Virus record (IMG/VR): IMGVR_UViG_3300021225_000305
Coordinates: 1-58,299 of that record
From: a virus
DNA length: 58,299 nt
Strand: one strand, 5' to 3'
Below are positions 45,759-55,479 of this stretch, one piece after another. Under the pieces are notes generated by a model. It was not told the origin of the DNA, searched no databases, and saw nothing but the letters and a program-made list of their open reading frames with translations. How positions within the stretch are numbered: the first letter of the stretch is position 1; each line of letters begins with the position of its first letter. The translations under genes and the position numbers were made by a program.

Positions 45759-46622
45759 ATGCTATTTATAGATGGTGAAAAGTTCTCATTAGATACTGAA
45801 GAACTAAATCAACTTAAGTCAGTATTCCCTGACTTTATGTTAAAAAACAAATCTGTACGTCTTACACATAATGGTGATGTTGCAAGAAAATTGCAAACAA
45901 ATAATCCCTTAGTGCCTTTCGTTTTTTCTAAACCAAAATATGGAATGCTATTGTTCCATAATTATATCGATCCTGTAACAGGAGAGCAAAGAGAGATTCG
46001 CTATAGCGATGGTCCTGCTCAATTTAGAAGTGATGGACGTAAAGTTTTTTCTCAAAAATCTATGCCAATAGATTCTAATTTTGTTTTCGATCCTCGTAAG
46101 CATAAGGAATTATTGTGGTTTGTATATAACTTTAGTGGATTATTTCGCAATGGATTAAAGGGAAAGTCTAACTCTCCTTATAAATTCATGATGCCAGAGA
46201 AAGAAGCTACAGAACTTGCAAACTCTCAAATGGCAGAAGCTCGTGCTAAAGTAGCAGTTGCAAACTTGACTAAGGAGCAATTGATTGCATTTGCTAAGAG
46301 TAATGTAGGTGTAAATGCAGATGACACAAAAGAAGTTATTGTTGCACGTATCTACAATGCAATGGATAAGAAAGCTGAGTACCGTGAATATGTAATTGAC
46401 ACTCTAACTCCACCTCAAAATAATGACATCTTAGATATCATTGAGAAAGCGTGGAATTTAGATCGTTTAGTTCCAAGTATGGATGGAACGCAGACAATTC
46501 TTATTTCAAATGGCAAAGAGGTAACTCTTGCAGATCTTCCTGTAGATGACAAGCAAGGACTGGCAGACTTCCTTTCTAAGGACAAAAAAGCCTTAAACCT
46601 TGTTAAGAAGGCTATTAGCTAA
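45759..46622 (+). CDS. Head protein with SAP-like segment
   Basis: 287 residues. The N-terminal half is globular; the middle has LTKEQLIAFAKSNVGVNADD followed by TKEVIVARI, a helix-loop-helix resembling SAP/HeH DNA-binding repeats. Position after the capsid suggests a head-completion, decoration or inner-head role. Assignment by context only. Confidence 0.6.
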   Translation: MLFIDGEKFSLDTEELNQLKSVFPDFMLKNKSVRLTHNGDVARKLQTNNPLVPFVFSKPKYGMLLFHNYIDPVTGEQREIRYSDGPAQFRSDGRKVFSQKSMPIDSNFVFDPRKHKELLWFVYNFSGLFRNGLKGKSNSPYKFMMPEKEATELANSQMAEARAKVAVANLTKEQLIAFAKSNVGVNADDTKEVIVARIYNAMDKKAEYREYVIDTLTPPQNNDILDIIEKAWNLDRLVPSMDGTQTILISNGKEVTLADLPVDDKQGLADFLSKDKKALNLVKKAIS

Positions 46623-46647
46623 GAATATTTTATAAAAATCTGAAATG

Positions 46648-46675
46648 GGGTACAGTTTGTACCCTATTTTTTTTT
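46648..46675 (+). terminator. Terminator before the fibre-like gene
   Basis: GGGTACA-GTT-TGTACCC followed by nine T. It lies upstream of a promoter, TATCTTCG (46675-46682), for the next gene. Confidence 0.8.
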
Positions 46676-46682
46676 ATCTTCG
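46675..46682 (+). promoter_or_regulatory. Promoter -7 box TATCTTCG
   Basis: Close to TAnnTTTG, directly after the terminator and 22 bases before ATG 46705. Confidence 0.5.
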
Positions 46683-46704
46683 TGGTATAATTCGTAATAA
46701 AAAA

Positions 46705-48204
46705 ATGGCTACTACATTACACTTTAACATAACCACTAAAAAGGTAAAGGTTGATCAGGACGTTTCTCAAAATCTGTATGGTATTATCACAGGGCCATCA
46801 GGTGTTGCTTTCGTTACAAAAAATTCAATAGGAAATGAATTGATTGATGATGATACGCAGTCGATTTATTTTAATTTACCTCTTGATACGTCAAGCAATA
46901 TTGTATATGGAACATATACTTTAAAATACGGAACTGAGGTTATTAATCCTAATGATCCTGAGACTTACACATCTGTATCTTTCACTTATTTAGGTGCTGA
47001 TACTTTAACCTCTTGTTTTGCAGTAGAGCATAATTGCGATTATTATCCAACAGGATTAATTACAGCTACAGATAGCACCTATTACGGAGATAATTCAGGA
47101 ACAGCAAAAAGTCCTGAGATCCTTTCTCGTACAATATCTTTATATTATCCAGATGGTTTAGTTAATCCAACACCTGCTGTTAATCCTGTTCAGGTAGAAC
47201 AAGATCCTATTACTACAGGAAGCTATGCATTAACTGTAGACACTCTCGCTACAGGAATGTGGACAGCTATCATGGATGTTCAATTGTTGTATACTCAAGA
47301 AGATAATTTAGTTATTGAATATCAATTAAAGAAAACATTAAATCACAATGTAGCTTGTGTAGGTCAATTATGTTCAATTAATGGATGTATTGACGGCATG
47401 ACTCAAGCATTTAATTCTGATGTTGCTTGTGGTGTTGCTACTCCTCGTTATGCGAAGCAATTGACTTTGATTAATGCCTACTACTCTCAATATCAAATGG
47501 AGAGAGCTTGTGGTAACACAGCTAAGGCTAATGAGTATTTAAACTTAATGAATGAGCTAGTTAGTGGCACATCTACTTGTAGTTGTTCTTCTGGATCTTG
47601 CTCAGGTTCTTGCGGATCTTCTTGCTCATGTGATTCATGCGGAGATGATAACACTCCACGTTGGATTAATACTCCTGGATCTACAACACAGTCTGTACTA
47701 GAGCAAATTCAAAGTGATATAACTAATATTAAACAGGATATAACTCAGTTGCAGGATGAAGATACTGATATCTGGAATGCAATTGAAGATATTCAAGGTG
47801 ATGTAACAATTATACAAAATAATATTACTACTATACAAGGTAATATTGATACTTTACAAGAAGATGTTGAAGCACTTCAACCTACATATAAAGTTTATAC
47901 TGCTTTGCTTTCAACTGTTGCTAATAATGCTCCTACTGCTGAAATACTTGAAAACAATATAGGATCTATTGTATGGACAAGAGTGGCTGAAGGATTTTAC
48001 CAAGCGACTTTATCAAATGCTTTTACATTAAATAAAACTTTTGTTTTAGTTGGTCCTTATGATATAAATAATGGAAATGTTTGGTTCGTTAAATATTCTT
48101 TACAATCCGTTAACTCTATTCTATTGTACTCTCTTGATGAAGGCGGTAATTTAGTTGATGGGTTGGGCAGCAATATTCCAATTGAAATTAGAGTTTATAA
48201 CTAA
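46705..48204 (+). CDS. Head-fibre-like protein with Cys-rich belt and trimeric coiled coil
   Basis: 499 residues from ATG 46705; the 20-residue N-terminal extension of the longer ORF spans the terminator and is rejected. Residues about 1-290 are beta-rich. A Cys/Ser-rich belt follows (CSCSSGSCSGSCGSSCSCDS core), and then a heptad coiled coil (VLEQIQSDITNIKQDITQLQ...). The C-terminal 100 residues form a beta tip. Layout fits a trimeric fibre on the head, as in several Bacteroidota podoviruses. The Cys belt could be disulfide-locked or metal-bound. Confidence 0.65.
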   Translation: MATTLHFNITTKKVKVDQDVSQNLYGIITGPSGVAFVTKNSIGNELIDDDTQSIYFNLPLDTSSNIVYGTYTLKYGTEVINPNDPETYTSVSFTYLGADTLTSCFAVEHNCDYYPTGLITATDSTYYGDNSGTAKSPEILSRTISLYYPDGLVNPTPAVNPVQVEQDPITTGSYALTVDTLATGMWTAIMDVQLLYTQEDNLVIEYQLKKTLNHNVACVGQLCSINGCIDGMTQAFNSDVACGVATPRYAKQLTLINAYYSQYQMERACGNTAKANEYLNLMNELVSGTSTCSCSSGSCSGSCGSSCSCDSCGDDNTPRWINTPGSTTQSVLEQIQSDITNIKQDITQLQDEDTDIWNAIEDIQGDVTIIQNNITTIQGNIDTLQEDVEALQPTYKVYTALLSTVANNAPTAEILENNIGSIVWTRVAEGFYQATLSNAFTLNKTFVLVGPYDINNGNVWFVKYSLQSVNSILLYSLDEGGNLVDGLGSNIPIEIRVYN

Positions 48205-48210
48205 TAAAAT

Positions 48211-48957
48211 ATGACACTAGACGTAATATACGAACAACTTTATTTAAAGCTTGGTAAGGATGCCTATGGAAACGTAGTTACTCCTGATAGCTTTAATAAA
48301 GCTTTAAGTTATTCTAATATAGAAAAGCTTAATGATTTTCTTTCTGTTTTAGAACAAGATGAGGAAATGATTGATAACCTACGTCCTTTTGTTGTTACTC
48401 TTGGGGATAGCAACTCATCACCAATTTATTTAGATGAATATGGCTATGCAGTTCTTCCTTCAGATTATGTAAGATATGTTCAGAGTAGTCGTATGGATTA
48501 CACTAATAATGTAACAGGATCTACGGAAGTTTACAGGCATATTGAGATGTTAAGTAACAAAGAGTTCTCATATCGTCTTAGCACTTCTCTTTACTCTCCA
48601 ACATTAAGTAGACCAATTGCTACAATCCAAAACGAAAAATTGTTAGTTAGACCTAAAGGAATTAATGATATTAGTTTTACTTACATTAGAATGCCATTAA
48701 CTCCTAATTACGATTACGATTTTAGCGATACAACATTTCTTCCTGTATATCTTCCTCCAGGAACTGATCACGGATCTATTCCAGGGACAACAGTAAGACC
48801 TGGTTTTACTGCTGGAGATCCAAGTGAGAGTGTTGAATTAGAATGGACAGAAGATGTTCATCCTGATTTTATCAATGTAATGTATAAATTCTTTGCTATT
48901 AATCTTAAAGATTTAACTAGCTTACAGACTATAGAAATTGAAAAAGGTAAACCATAA
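48211..48957 (+). CDS. Neck/ring-like protein 1
   Basis: 248 residues. N-terminal helical region, then beta strands (NEKLLVRPKGINDISFTYIR), and a helical C-terminus. Located between the fibre-like gene and two more neck-size genes that end just before the 1484-residue stump gene; overlaps the next start by one base. A ring or connector role is inferred from position. Confidence 0.55.
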   Translation: MTLDVIYEQLYLKLGKDAYGNVVTPDSFNKALSYSNIEKLNDFLSVLEQDEEMIDNLRPFVVTLGDSNSSPIYLDEYGYAVLPSDYVRYVQSSRMDYTNNVTGSTEVYRHIEMLSNKEFSYRLSTSLYSPTLSRPIATIQNEKLLVRPKGINDISFTYIRMPLTPNYDYDFSDTTFLPVYLPPGTDHGSIPGTTVRPGFTAGDPSESVELEWTEDVHPDFINVMYKFFAINLKDLTSLQTIEIEKGKP

Positions 48958-49550
48958 TGACTAAGAGAGACCTGATAGATTTAATACAAGAGCGTTTAGC
49001 TAGTGGTGATGTTCCTAATGATATTATGGGGCGTTACAAGTATCAGACAGTGTCTGCTCTTGTTGCCATTGTATATCAAGAGGCTGCAACAGCTGACAAC
49101 TCAGTACTCGGCACAATGGTATTGCCATACGATTTAGCTGTAACGTGTGAGAACGGGAAGTATATTAGTATGCTTACTGCAGCTCCTGCATACGGTCCAA
49201 TGAGCGTTAAGTATGCTACAGATTCTTGCGGTAATACTTATTACTCTCGTCAAAGTGATGACCAAAATTTATTCTTAAGTAGAATTAAGAATATGTCGAA
49301 GCCTGAGTTCTATGTTCGGGGCAAAAAATTGATCTGGACGTGCAACCCAAACTTTGATACAACTACAGTTTACATGGTTCCTAACTTTTTGGACATGGAT
49401 GATAACGAGGAGGCAGTAATGCCTAGTTCTATCTCTGCTATTTTAACTCGTGTTATTGAATTAGTAAGAGCTACTGATACTCGCCCTGAAGAAGTTATCA
49501 ATAACTCAAGTGAAGACAATACTCCTAAACAAACTAATTACGCTCAATAA
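48957..49550 (+). CDS. Neck/ring-like protein 2
   Basis: 197 residues, starting MTKRDLIDLIQERLASGDVP and including QTVSALVAIVYQEAATADNS. Stop/start overlaps on both sides tie it to the neck genes. No recognisable family. Confidence 0.55.
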   Translation: MTKRDLIDLIQERLASGDVPNDIMGRYKYQTVSALVAIVYQEAATADNSVLGTMVLPYDLAVTCENGKYISMLTAAPAYGPMSVKYATDSCGNTYYSRQSDDQNLFLSRIKNMSKPEFYVRGKKLIWTCNPNFDTTTVYMVPNFLDMDDNEEAVMPSSISAILTRVIELVRATDTRPEEVINNSSEDNTPKQTNYAQ

Positions 49551-50293
49551 TGGAAGGTACTCCTGTAAAAAATATAGAATACGTAATTCAATCAGCTCTT
49601 AACCGTGTGAAGGGACAAACTACTGAGATCCCTCGTTTAGAGCAGATCGGTATAGAATGGATGAGTGAAGTTGTTAGAGGAACTACAGCGTTCCCTTGCC
49701 TTAAGGTTGCACACTTAGATATTAACTCGGTTAATCAAGTTGCCCTTCCTCCTGACATCATGCGATACACAAAGATCGCTCTTGATTACGGTGGGCGTTT
49801 GTGGACATTGGGATTGGATCCAAATATGTCTCTCCCTACAGATATGCAGGCTTGCGATAGTATTCCTCAAGCGAGTGCTACAGATATTCAAACAGGGGTG
49901 TACTTTATTGACCACTCATGGAACGGGGTTTACTTCCCAGCTCTTTTTGCAGCAGGTGGTGGTTTTAACCAAGCTTACTACAGAGTAGATCCAACAAATA
50001 CTTTTATACAATTAAGTAATGATATCCGAGGTGGTAAGATTGTTTTAGAGTATTTAAGCACAGGTGCTGATATTAACTCTCAGACTCTTGTCCCTCACTA
50101 CTATATTGAGCCAATGAGAAATTATATCATTTGGCAATTAGCAGAGTTTGAGCCACAGAAATATCCTGTGAATGCTCAGAACAGAGAGAGAATTTATACT
50201 GAATCCATGGCAGATGCAGCGATGTCTCAAGGTAATACTATTGATGAATTACTTGACGCATACTACTCAGCTCCTGGATTAAAACTACGATAA
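49550..50293 (+). CDS. Tail-tube/gatekeeper-like neck protein
   Basis: 247 residues. Layout resembles the T7 gp11-type gatekeeper proteins of podoviruses: an N-terminal helix, a beta domain (GGRLWTLGLDPNMSL, GGKIVLEYLSTGAD), and C-terminal helices (YIIWQLAEFEPQ). It immediately precedes the large stump gene. Confidence 0.6.
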   Translation: MEGTPVKNIEYVIQSALNRVKGQTTEIPRLEQIGIEWMSEVVRGTTAFPCLKVAHLDINSVNQVALPPDIMRYTKIALDYGGRLWTLGLDPNMSLPTDMQACDSIPQASATDIQTGVYFIDHSWNGVYFPALFAAGGGFNQAYYRVDPTNTFIQLSNDIRGGKIVLEYLSTGADINSQTLVPHYYIEPMRNYIIWQLAEFEPQKYPVNAQNRERIYTESMADAAMSQGNTIDELLDAYYSAPGLKLR

Positions 50294-50296
50294 AAT

Positions 50297-53200
50297 ATGT
50301 ACTCACAGTCAAACTTTTTTTACGGAGGTATAAACACCGATGATGAGGATCGCTTAATCCCAAATACAGATTTTAGAGATGCTTTATACTCTAGAAACTA
50401 TGGGATTAATACCTCTGATGAGGGGGCTTTACAGTCAATGACAGGAAACCTATTAAGAACCAATAGCAATCTGCCAAGTGGTATTAATATCGTTATTGGA
50501 GCTTGTGAAGATACTGAGGGGAAAGAGGCAAGTACAAGTGGTAACTTGATTTTATTTGTGTGGAATGATTTTAATAATCACACAATTTGGAGATACAGCA
50601 CTCAAGATTTAACTTACACAAAAATACTTGAGAGTTCTGTTCTTAATTTCAAATTAGATTATCCTATTTATCATGCAGCAGTTGTTAATAACTTGCTGTA
50701 TTGGACAGATAATTATTTCAACTCTTATGAGGATAACGATTTTAATCCTCCGCGTAAGATAAACATTGAGAAGGCTATTCTTTATACTGAGTCAGGTGGG
50801 ACAGATCCTAATGGATATTCAGAAATAACATTTGATAATTTAGACTGGATTAAACATCCTCCTTTATTCTCTCCTGATCCTGTATACTTTACAGACACTA
50901 CAGAGACTGCCAATAACTTAAAGAATAAGTTGTTTCAATTCCGTTATCAATATATTTACGATGATAATGAGGAGTCCGCATGGTCTCCGATATCAATCAT
51001 GGCACTGCCTCCAAGTGGAGAGTATATCTCTCAAACGGTAAATATTGATCCATCCGTAGATAACAGCATTAACGTGTCTTTGAATACGGGATCATCTATA
51101 GCTCGCCTTATTCGAGTGGCGTATCGTATTGGGAATACAGGCGAGTTTTTCTTATACAAAGAGTACGATAAATTAGAAGAAGGGTGGGCTGATAATACCA
51201 CGGAAACCATTACATTTAAAAACGAGACGTCAGGACCTGCAATAAGCAACTTTGAAAGAAACTACGACCTAATACCTCAAGTTGCAAAAGCAATTGAATA
51301 TTTGCCATCTAATCAGTTTGCAATAGCTAATTATGTTGAAGGTTATGATAAGATAGAAGTAACTAATAGCGATTTCCAATTTACCATTGACAGATATGAA
51401 ATTGATAATACGGCATTTACAGCTCCATTAGCTGATTTTATGAATGTGTTTATATCAGTTGGATATAGATCTCAAGTTATCAGCTTGTGTAATTATGGAG
51501 GAGATGAATTTGTTAAATATAGATTTGAACCTGGCGATACAATTATTATTCAGTTAAAAGATTTAGATTCTACATTAAATAATACAGTTATCCCTGATAC
51601 GGCTTTGACATTTGTAGTCCCTGAAATTGATGGAACAATTTACACTACAGACTTACTCAAAATAGCTAGGTTGAATGAATTGTTAATTGAATTTTTAGGA
51701 GAAAATGGAGTAAATGCTTTAACAGTCCCTGCTGGAACAATAACTATTGGAAGTAATATTATTTCATGGGACACTCTTCAGATGACTTCAAAAACATGGT
51801 TCAATCAAACAGAACAACAATTAGACACATCTAATACTAACTCTTACTTTTCAAAAATAACTGTATTACGTAATAATAAAGCCGTAAGGACATTTAAAAC
51901 TGGGGCCACTCATGAGTTTGCTATTCAATATTACGACAGGGCAAATAGAGACGGAACTGCTATATTGATACCTGCTGGAGAAGTTTATAATCCTTTTAAT
52001 ACAGATCTTTCAAATAACAATCTAAATAATAATTTAGGGTTTAATAGACAGCCTTATTATACTAAAATGTTATTGGAAATTGCTAGCGATTTTCAACCGC
52101 CAGTATGGGCAACAAATTATCAAATATTATATAAGCCTTCAACTAATATTGCTAATTTTCAACAAAGATCTGTAAAATCAATCATATACAATCCTGATAA
52201 TACAATTTCTTTAACTTTAGAAGATTATTACAAATCTGATTCAGGAAGTCAGTATATAGGTGCCACAATAAATCAAACGCCATCAAAAGGCGATTTAGTA
52301 AGATTTGTTAGAAAAAGAGCTTTATTTGAAGAAGAGAATAAAGATGTTCTTCGAACAATTGGAAATAATGAAATTACAACTAGTCTATACACTTCTTCCT
52401 CATACAATTTTGATTTAGCTACTTATCTTACTGAAGTATTTGATCCTGGATCTGACTTTAATCCAACAACAGGTGTTTATACAGTTCCGTCAACAGGGTT
52501 ATATAATATGAGTGTTTTAGGAGATATACGACTATCTTGGGAAGATGGATTTGCGGATCCTAATTCGGTTGATTTAATTGTTCGTTATACTATAAATGGA
52601 GGATCTTTTAATAACATAGGATATCCTAATGGATTTGGATTCCCAAATTCTCCATTAACATTTTCATTGAATAATTATTCAAATAGTATATTATTAAATG
52701 CAGGAGATCAAATTCAATTTTATATTTTCGTTTCATTATTACCTTCAGGTCCAACATATTCACCAACGGCAACAGTTGACATAACAGGTTTGCAAATTAA
52801 TGTATTAAATGGATTTGTTGATTATAGTGACTACAATTATTATCCTGAATATGTTACGGATAATATTAATAAAATACAAGAATTAAACGTAATGCTTTAC
52901 GATCCAGCAGGAGGTCCTAATGGAGAAGAAATGATTACGGTAAATTATTTTGATTCTAATTTGTTAGGAAATTATTTACAGTACACTGGCACTAATCCAA
53001 ATAGATCTTTAGTAAGTGGAGGTTTTCAAATAGAAATATACACTCCTAAAAAACAAAGTGAAAATGATCCTTGGTTTGAAACAGGAATAGAGTTCCCTGT
53101 GTTAAATCCTCACAAAGCAAATCGTGTACATGGTGGTAATATAAACCAAGTATTAAATATAACTAATGCTGAGTTGAATCTTGATTGCGGAGATGTTTAT

Positions 53201-54751
53201 ATTCGTCAAAGAATCATGTCAACAGGTTATGCTTATACTGGTGATTTAGATAATATAGGAGATGCTAATGATAATTTAGGAGCTTGGTTTTGCGAAGATC
53301 CTCACTACTCTGACTACTATATTTCCAATTGGAATAACAAAGGTCGCATAGCGTTATACTCTCCATTTGCCAAGAGACAATTGTTAAAATCGTCTGTATA
53401 CCACACTAATGCCTTTATTGATAACACTCAGGTTAATGGATTAAGCCGCGTTGAGTTCTTTAATAACGTAGCCTTAAAAGAGGAGCATGGAGGCATTAAT
53501 AAATTGATTCAGTTAGGAGATGTATTAAAAGCTTTCCAAGACAGAAAGATCACCTCAATATATGTTCAAAAGGCATTTGCTCTTAATGGAGACGGAACTA
53601 ATAATGTCATTCTTTCTGATAAGACATTTGCAGGTGTACGTCCTCATGATGATGACTATGGATCTATACACTCAGGTTCTATTTCTCGTGTAGAGAATAC
53701 AGTGTTCTTCTACGACTATTACAATTCAGCATTTGGAGTTGTTACTACAGGCGGTATTGTAAATATTTGTGAGCAAGATAAGAAATTCTCTAAAGGAGTT
53801 CGTGACCTTACGGCAAGAGTGAATAATGTTTATGGAGGATATAATAATGCCAACATTTGGTCTCATATTAATCGTAATAATAATGAGTACACTTTTTATG
53901 TAAGTGATAAGGTGTCTAGTAATATACCAGATAGAAACGAAATACCTATTGCTCGTTTTGCTGCTCCAAATCTTATTTTCATAACAGGTAATTACACAGG
54001 AACTTTTGCGCCAGGAATGCAAATATTTATTGAAGGTTCACCTAATGAGGAGAATAACGGTTCTTTTATAACAGGTAGTGATAGATATTTATCGGGATCA
54101 AATGAAACTGAAATACAAATACCTATAGTGCCAGGTTTTGTTACGGAAAATTGTAAAGATGTATTTTTGTATTATTACGATTCTTTTGTTGAAAGCGCAG
54201 GAGAAGGGCTATCATACTCATATGAAAGAAACAGATGGATTACTCGTCTTAATCATGGTGTTTCATTTGCAACTCAACTAGGTAGCAGAGCTTATTCTAC
54301 AGGTGGTGGAAATATATTTGATTTTGGAGAGTTGTTTGAAGAAAATTACGGTGGAGAATTAACATTCTTAGGCACTCCGAGGACACAACAATTATATTTT
54401 GTTTTCAACGATAACCCTACAGTTGTTAAAAGATTTTACACTCATTTACAACAAGCTAATTATCCGTTCTATGTTGAGGTATCTGTTCCAGGAAATCAAA
54501 CTTATCCTAATGGAATGGTGAGTGATATTCCTCAGGCGGTTCTAAAAAACCAAGAAGGATATTATGTCTCTCGTTATTTTAGAGACTTACAAGATCCTGC
54601 ATTTACCTCTCCATTAGAAGCGAGAATGAATGGTAGAGAGCTTAGAGGTTATGTCTTGAAACACGTTTTAACAAACTCCGATACGTCTGTAAAGAAGATA
54701 CTTATGAATGTAGGTGTTAACTTCGCAGCATCAGAACCAATAATACAGTAA
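50297..54751 (+). CDS. Tail stump (muzzle/stabilisation-like) protein, 1484 aa
   Basis: The N-terminus MYSQSNFFYGGINTDDEDRL followed by RDALYSRNYG recalls the large tail-stabilisation proteins of crAss-like phages. The chain is almost entirely beta strands with aromatic residues, in propeller-like repeats over the first 300 residues, and includes several Asn/Tyr-rich modules. It probably forms the short-tail tube or its muzzle. Exact family membership is not proven here. Confidence 0.72.
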   Translation: MYSQSNFFYGGINTDDEDRLIPNTDFRDALYSRNYGINTSDEGALQSMTGNLLRTNSNLPSGINIVIGACEDTEGKEASTSGNLILFVWNDFNNHTIWRYSTQDLTYTKILESSVLNFKLDYPIYHAAVVNNLLYWTDNYFNSYEDNDFNPPRKINIEKAILYTESGGTDPNGYSEITFDNLDWIKHPPLFSPDPVYFTDTTETANNLKNKLFQFRYQYIYDDNEESAWSPISIMALPPSGEYISQTVNIDPSVDNSINVSLNTGSSIARLIRVAYRIGNTGEFFLYKEYDKLEEGWADNTTETITFKNETSGPAISNFERNYDLIPQVAKAIEYLPSNQFAIANYVEGYDKIEVTNSDFQFTIDRYEIDNTAFTAPLADFMNVFISVGYRSQVISLCNYGGDEFVKYRFEPGDTIIIQLKDLDSTLNNTVIPDTALTFVVPEIDGTIYTTDLLKIARLNELLIEFLGENGVNALTVPAGTITIGSNIISWDTLQMTSKTWFNQTEQQLDTSNTNSYFSKITVLRNNKAVRTFKTGATHEFAIQYYDRANRDGTAILIPAGEVYNPFNTDLSNNNLNNNLGFNRQPYYTKMLLEIASDFQPPVWATNYQILYKPSTNIANFQQRSVKSIIYNPDNTISLTLEDYYKSDSGSQYIGATINQTPSKGDLVRFVRKRALFEEENKDVLRTIGNNEITTSLYTSSSYNFDLATYLTEVFDPGSDFNPTTGVYTVPSTGLYNMSVLGDIRLSWEDGFADPNSVDLIVRYTINGGSFNNIGYPNGFGFPNSPLTFSLNNYSNSILLNAGDQIQFYIFVSLLPSGPTYSPTATVDITGLQINVLNGFVDYSDYNYYPEYVTDNINKIQELNVMLYDPAGGPNGEEMITVNYFDSNLLGNYLQYTGTNPNRSLVSGGFQIEIYTPKKQSENDPWFETGIEFPVLNPHKANRVHGGNINQVLNITNAELNLDCGDVYIRQRIMSTGYAYTGDLDNIGDANDNLGAWFCEDPHYSDYYISNWNNKGRIALYSPFAKRQLLKSSVYHTNAFIDNTQVNGLSRVEFFNNVALKEEHGGINKLIQLGDVLKAFQDRKITSIYVQKAFALNGDGTNNVILSDKTFAGVRPHDDDYGSIHSGSISRVENTVFFYDYYNSAFGVVTTGGIVNICEQDKKFSKGVRDLTARVNNVYGGYNNANIWSHINRNNNEYTFYVSDKVSSNIPDRNEIPIARFAAPNLIFITGNYTGTFAPGMQIFIEGSPNEENNGSFITGSDRYLSGSNETEIQIPIVPGFVTENCKDVFLYYYDSFVESAGEGLSYSYERNRWITRLNHGVSFATQLGSRAYSTGGGNIFDFGELFEENYGGELTFLGTPRTQQLYFVFNDNPTVVKRFYTHLQQANYPFYVEVSVPGNQTYPNGMVSDIPQAVLKNQEGYYVSRYFRDLQDPAFTSPLEARMNGRELRGYVLKHVLTNSDTSVKKILMNVGVNFAASEPIIQ

Positions 54752-54759
54752 TTTTTTTG

Positions 54760-54767
54760 TATATTTG
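54760..54767 (+). promoter_or_regulatory. Promoter -7 box TATATTTG
   Basis: TATATTTG, 20 bases before ATG 54788. It starts the internal virion gene group. Confidence 0.6.
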
Positions 54768-54787
54768 AACTTTAAATTTATATTGAC

Positions 54788-55477
54788 ATGATCAGTTTAG
54801 CAGCATTAGGAGCAATACAAGCGGCAGGCCAGATAGGCTATGGTCTATATCAACAAAAGCAAGCTAAGGATCTTCAGAAGAAACTTGGTCCTCAGCCTAC
54901 GTATGATTTTGACTACGCTAAAAGAGGAGTTGCAGGACAGTTAAACCTTGCTCAAGGCGAGATGCCTGGTGTTACTCAACAGTTACAGGGCGTTAATCAG
55001 AACGTGGCAAACACTACTCAAAACATTCAGAACATGGCCCCTTCAGGTGCGGCAGGTCTTGGTGCTTTAGTTGGTGTTAATGCTAACGCTAATCAATCAT
55101 ACGCAGATATTATTGGTCAGGGTGCTATGATGAAGCAAGGTCTTCTCCAAAACTATTTGCAGGGTGTTGGTGGGCTTCAGGGATACGCAGATAAGGCTTA
55201 TGAAACAAATAAACTATCTCCATATCTTCAACAAAGAGAACAAATACTACAACTACAAGGAGCAGGAACTCAAAACATCGGAGGTGGTATAGCCTCAGGT
55301 TTTGATACTATTGGATCTTCTATTGCCGCTAATTCTGTAGGTGACTTGACCTCACAGGCAGTAAGTCTTAGAAGTTTAAATCTTAGTGCAGATGCTGTTA
55401 AGGCCGCTGTAGCTGGATTATCTCCAGATGATGCAACATACAAATTATATAAAACATCTTACCCTCAATATTTCTAA
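54788..55477 (+). CDS. Internal virion / ejection protein 1
   Basis: 229 residues, rich in Ala/Gly/Gln with one hydrophobic N-terminal helix (MISLAALGAIQAAGQIGYGL) and Gln/Asn-rich middle. This mirrors the small ejection proteins of podoviruses (T7 gp14 type), which insert in the outer membrane during DNA delivery. Followed by two larger internal proteins. Confidence 0.65.
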   Translation: MISLAALGAIQAAGQIGYGLYQQKQAKDLQKKLGPQPTYDFDYAKRGVAGQLNLAQGEMPGVTQQLQGVNQNVANTTQNIQNMAPSGAAGLGALVGVNANANQSYADIIGQGAMMKQGLLQNYLQGVGGLQGYADKAYETNKLSPYLQQREQILQLQGAGTQNIGGGIASGFDTIGSSIAANSVGDLTSQAVSLRSLNLSADAVKAAVAGLSPDDATYKLYKTSYPQYF

Positions 55478-55479
55478 TA

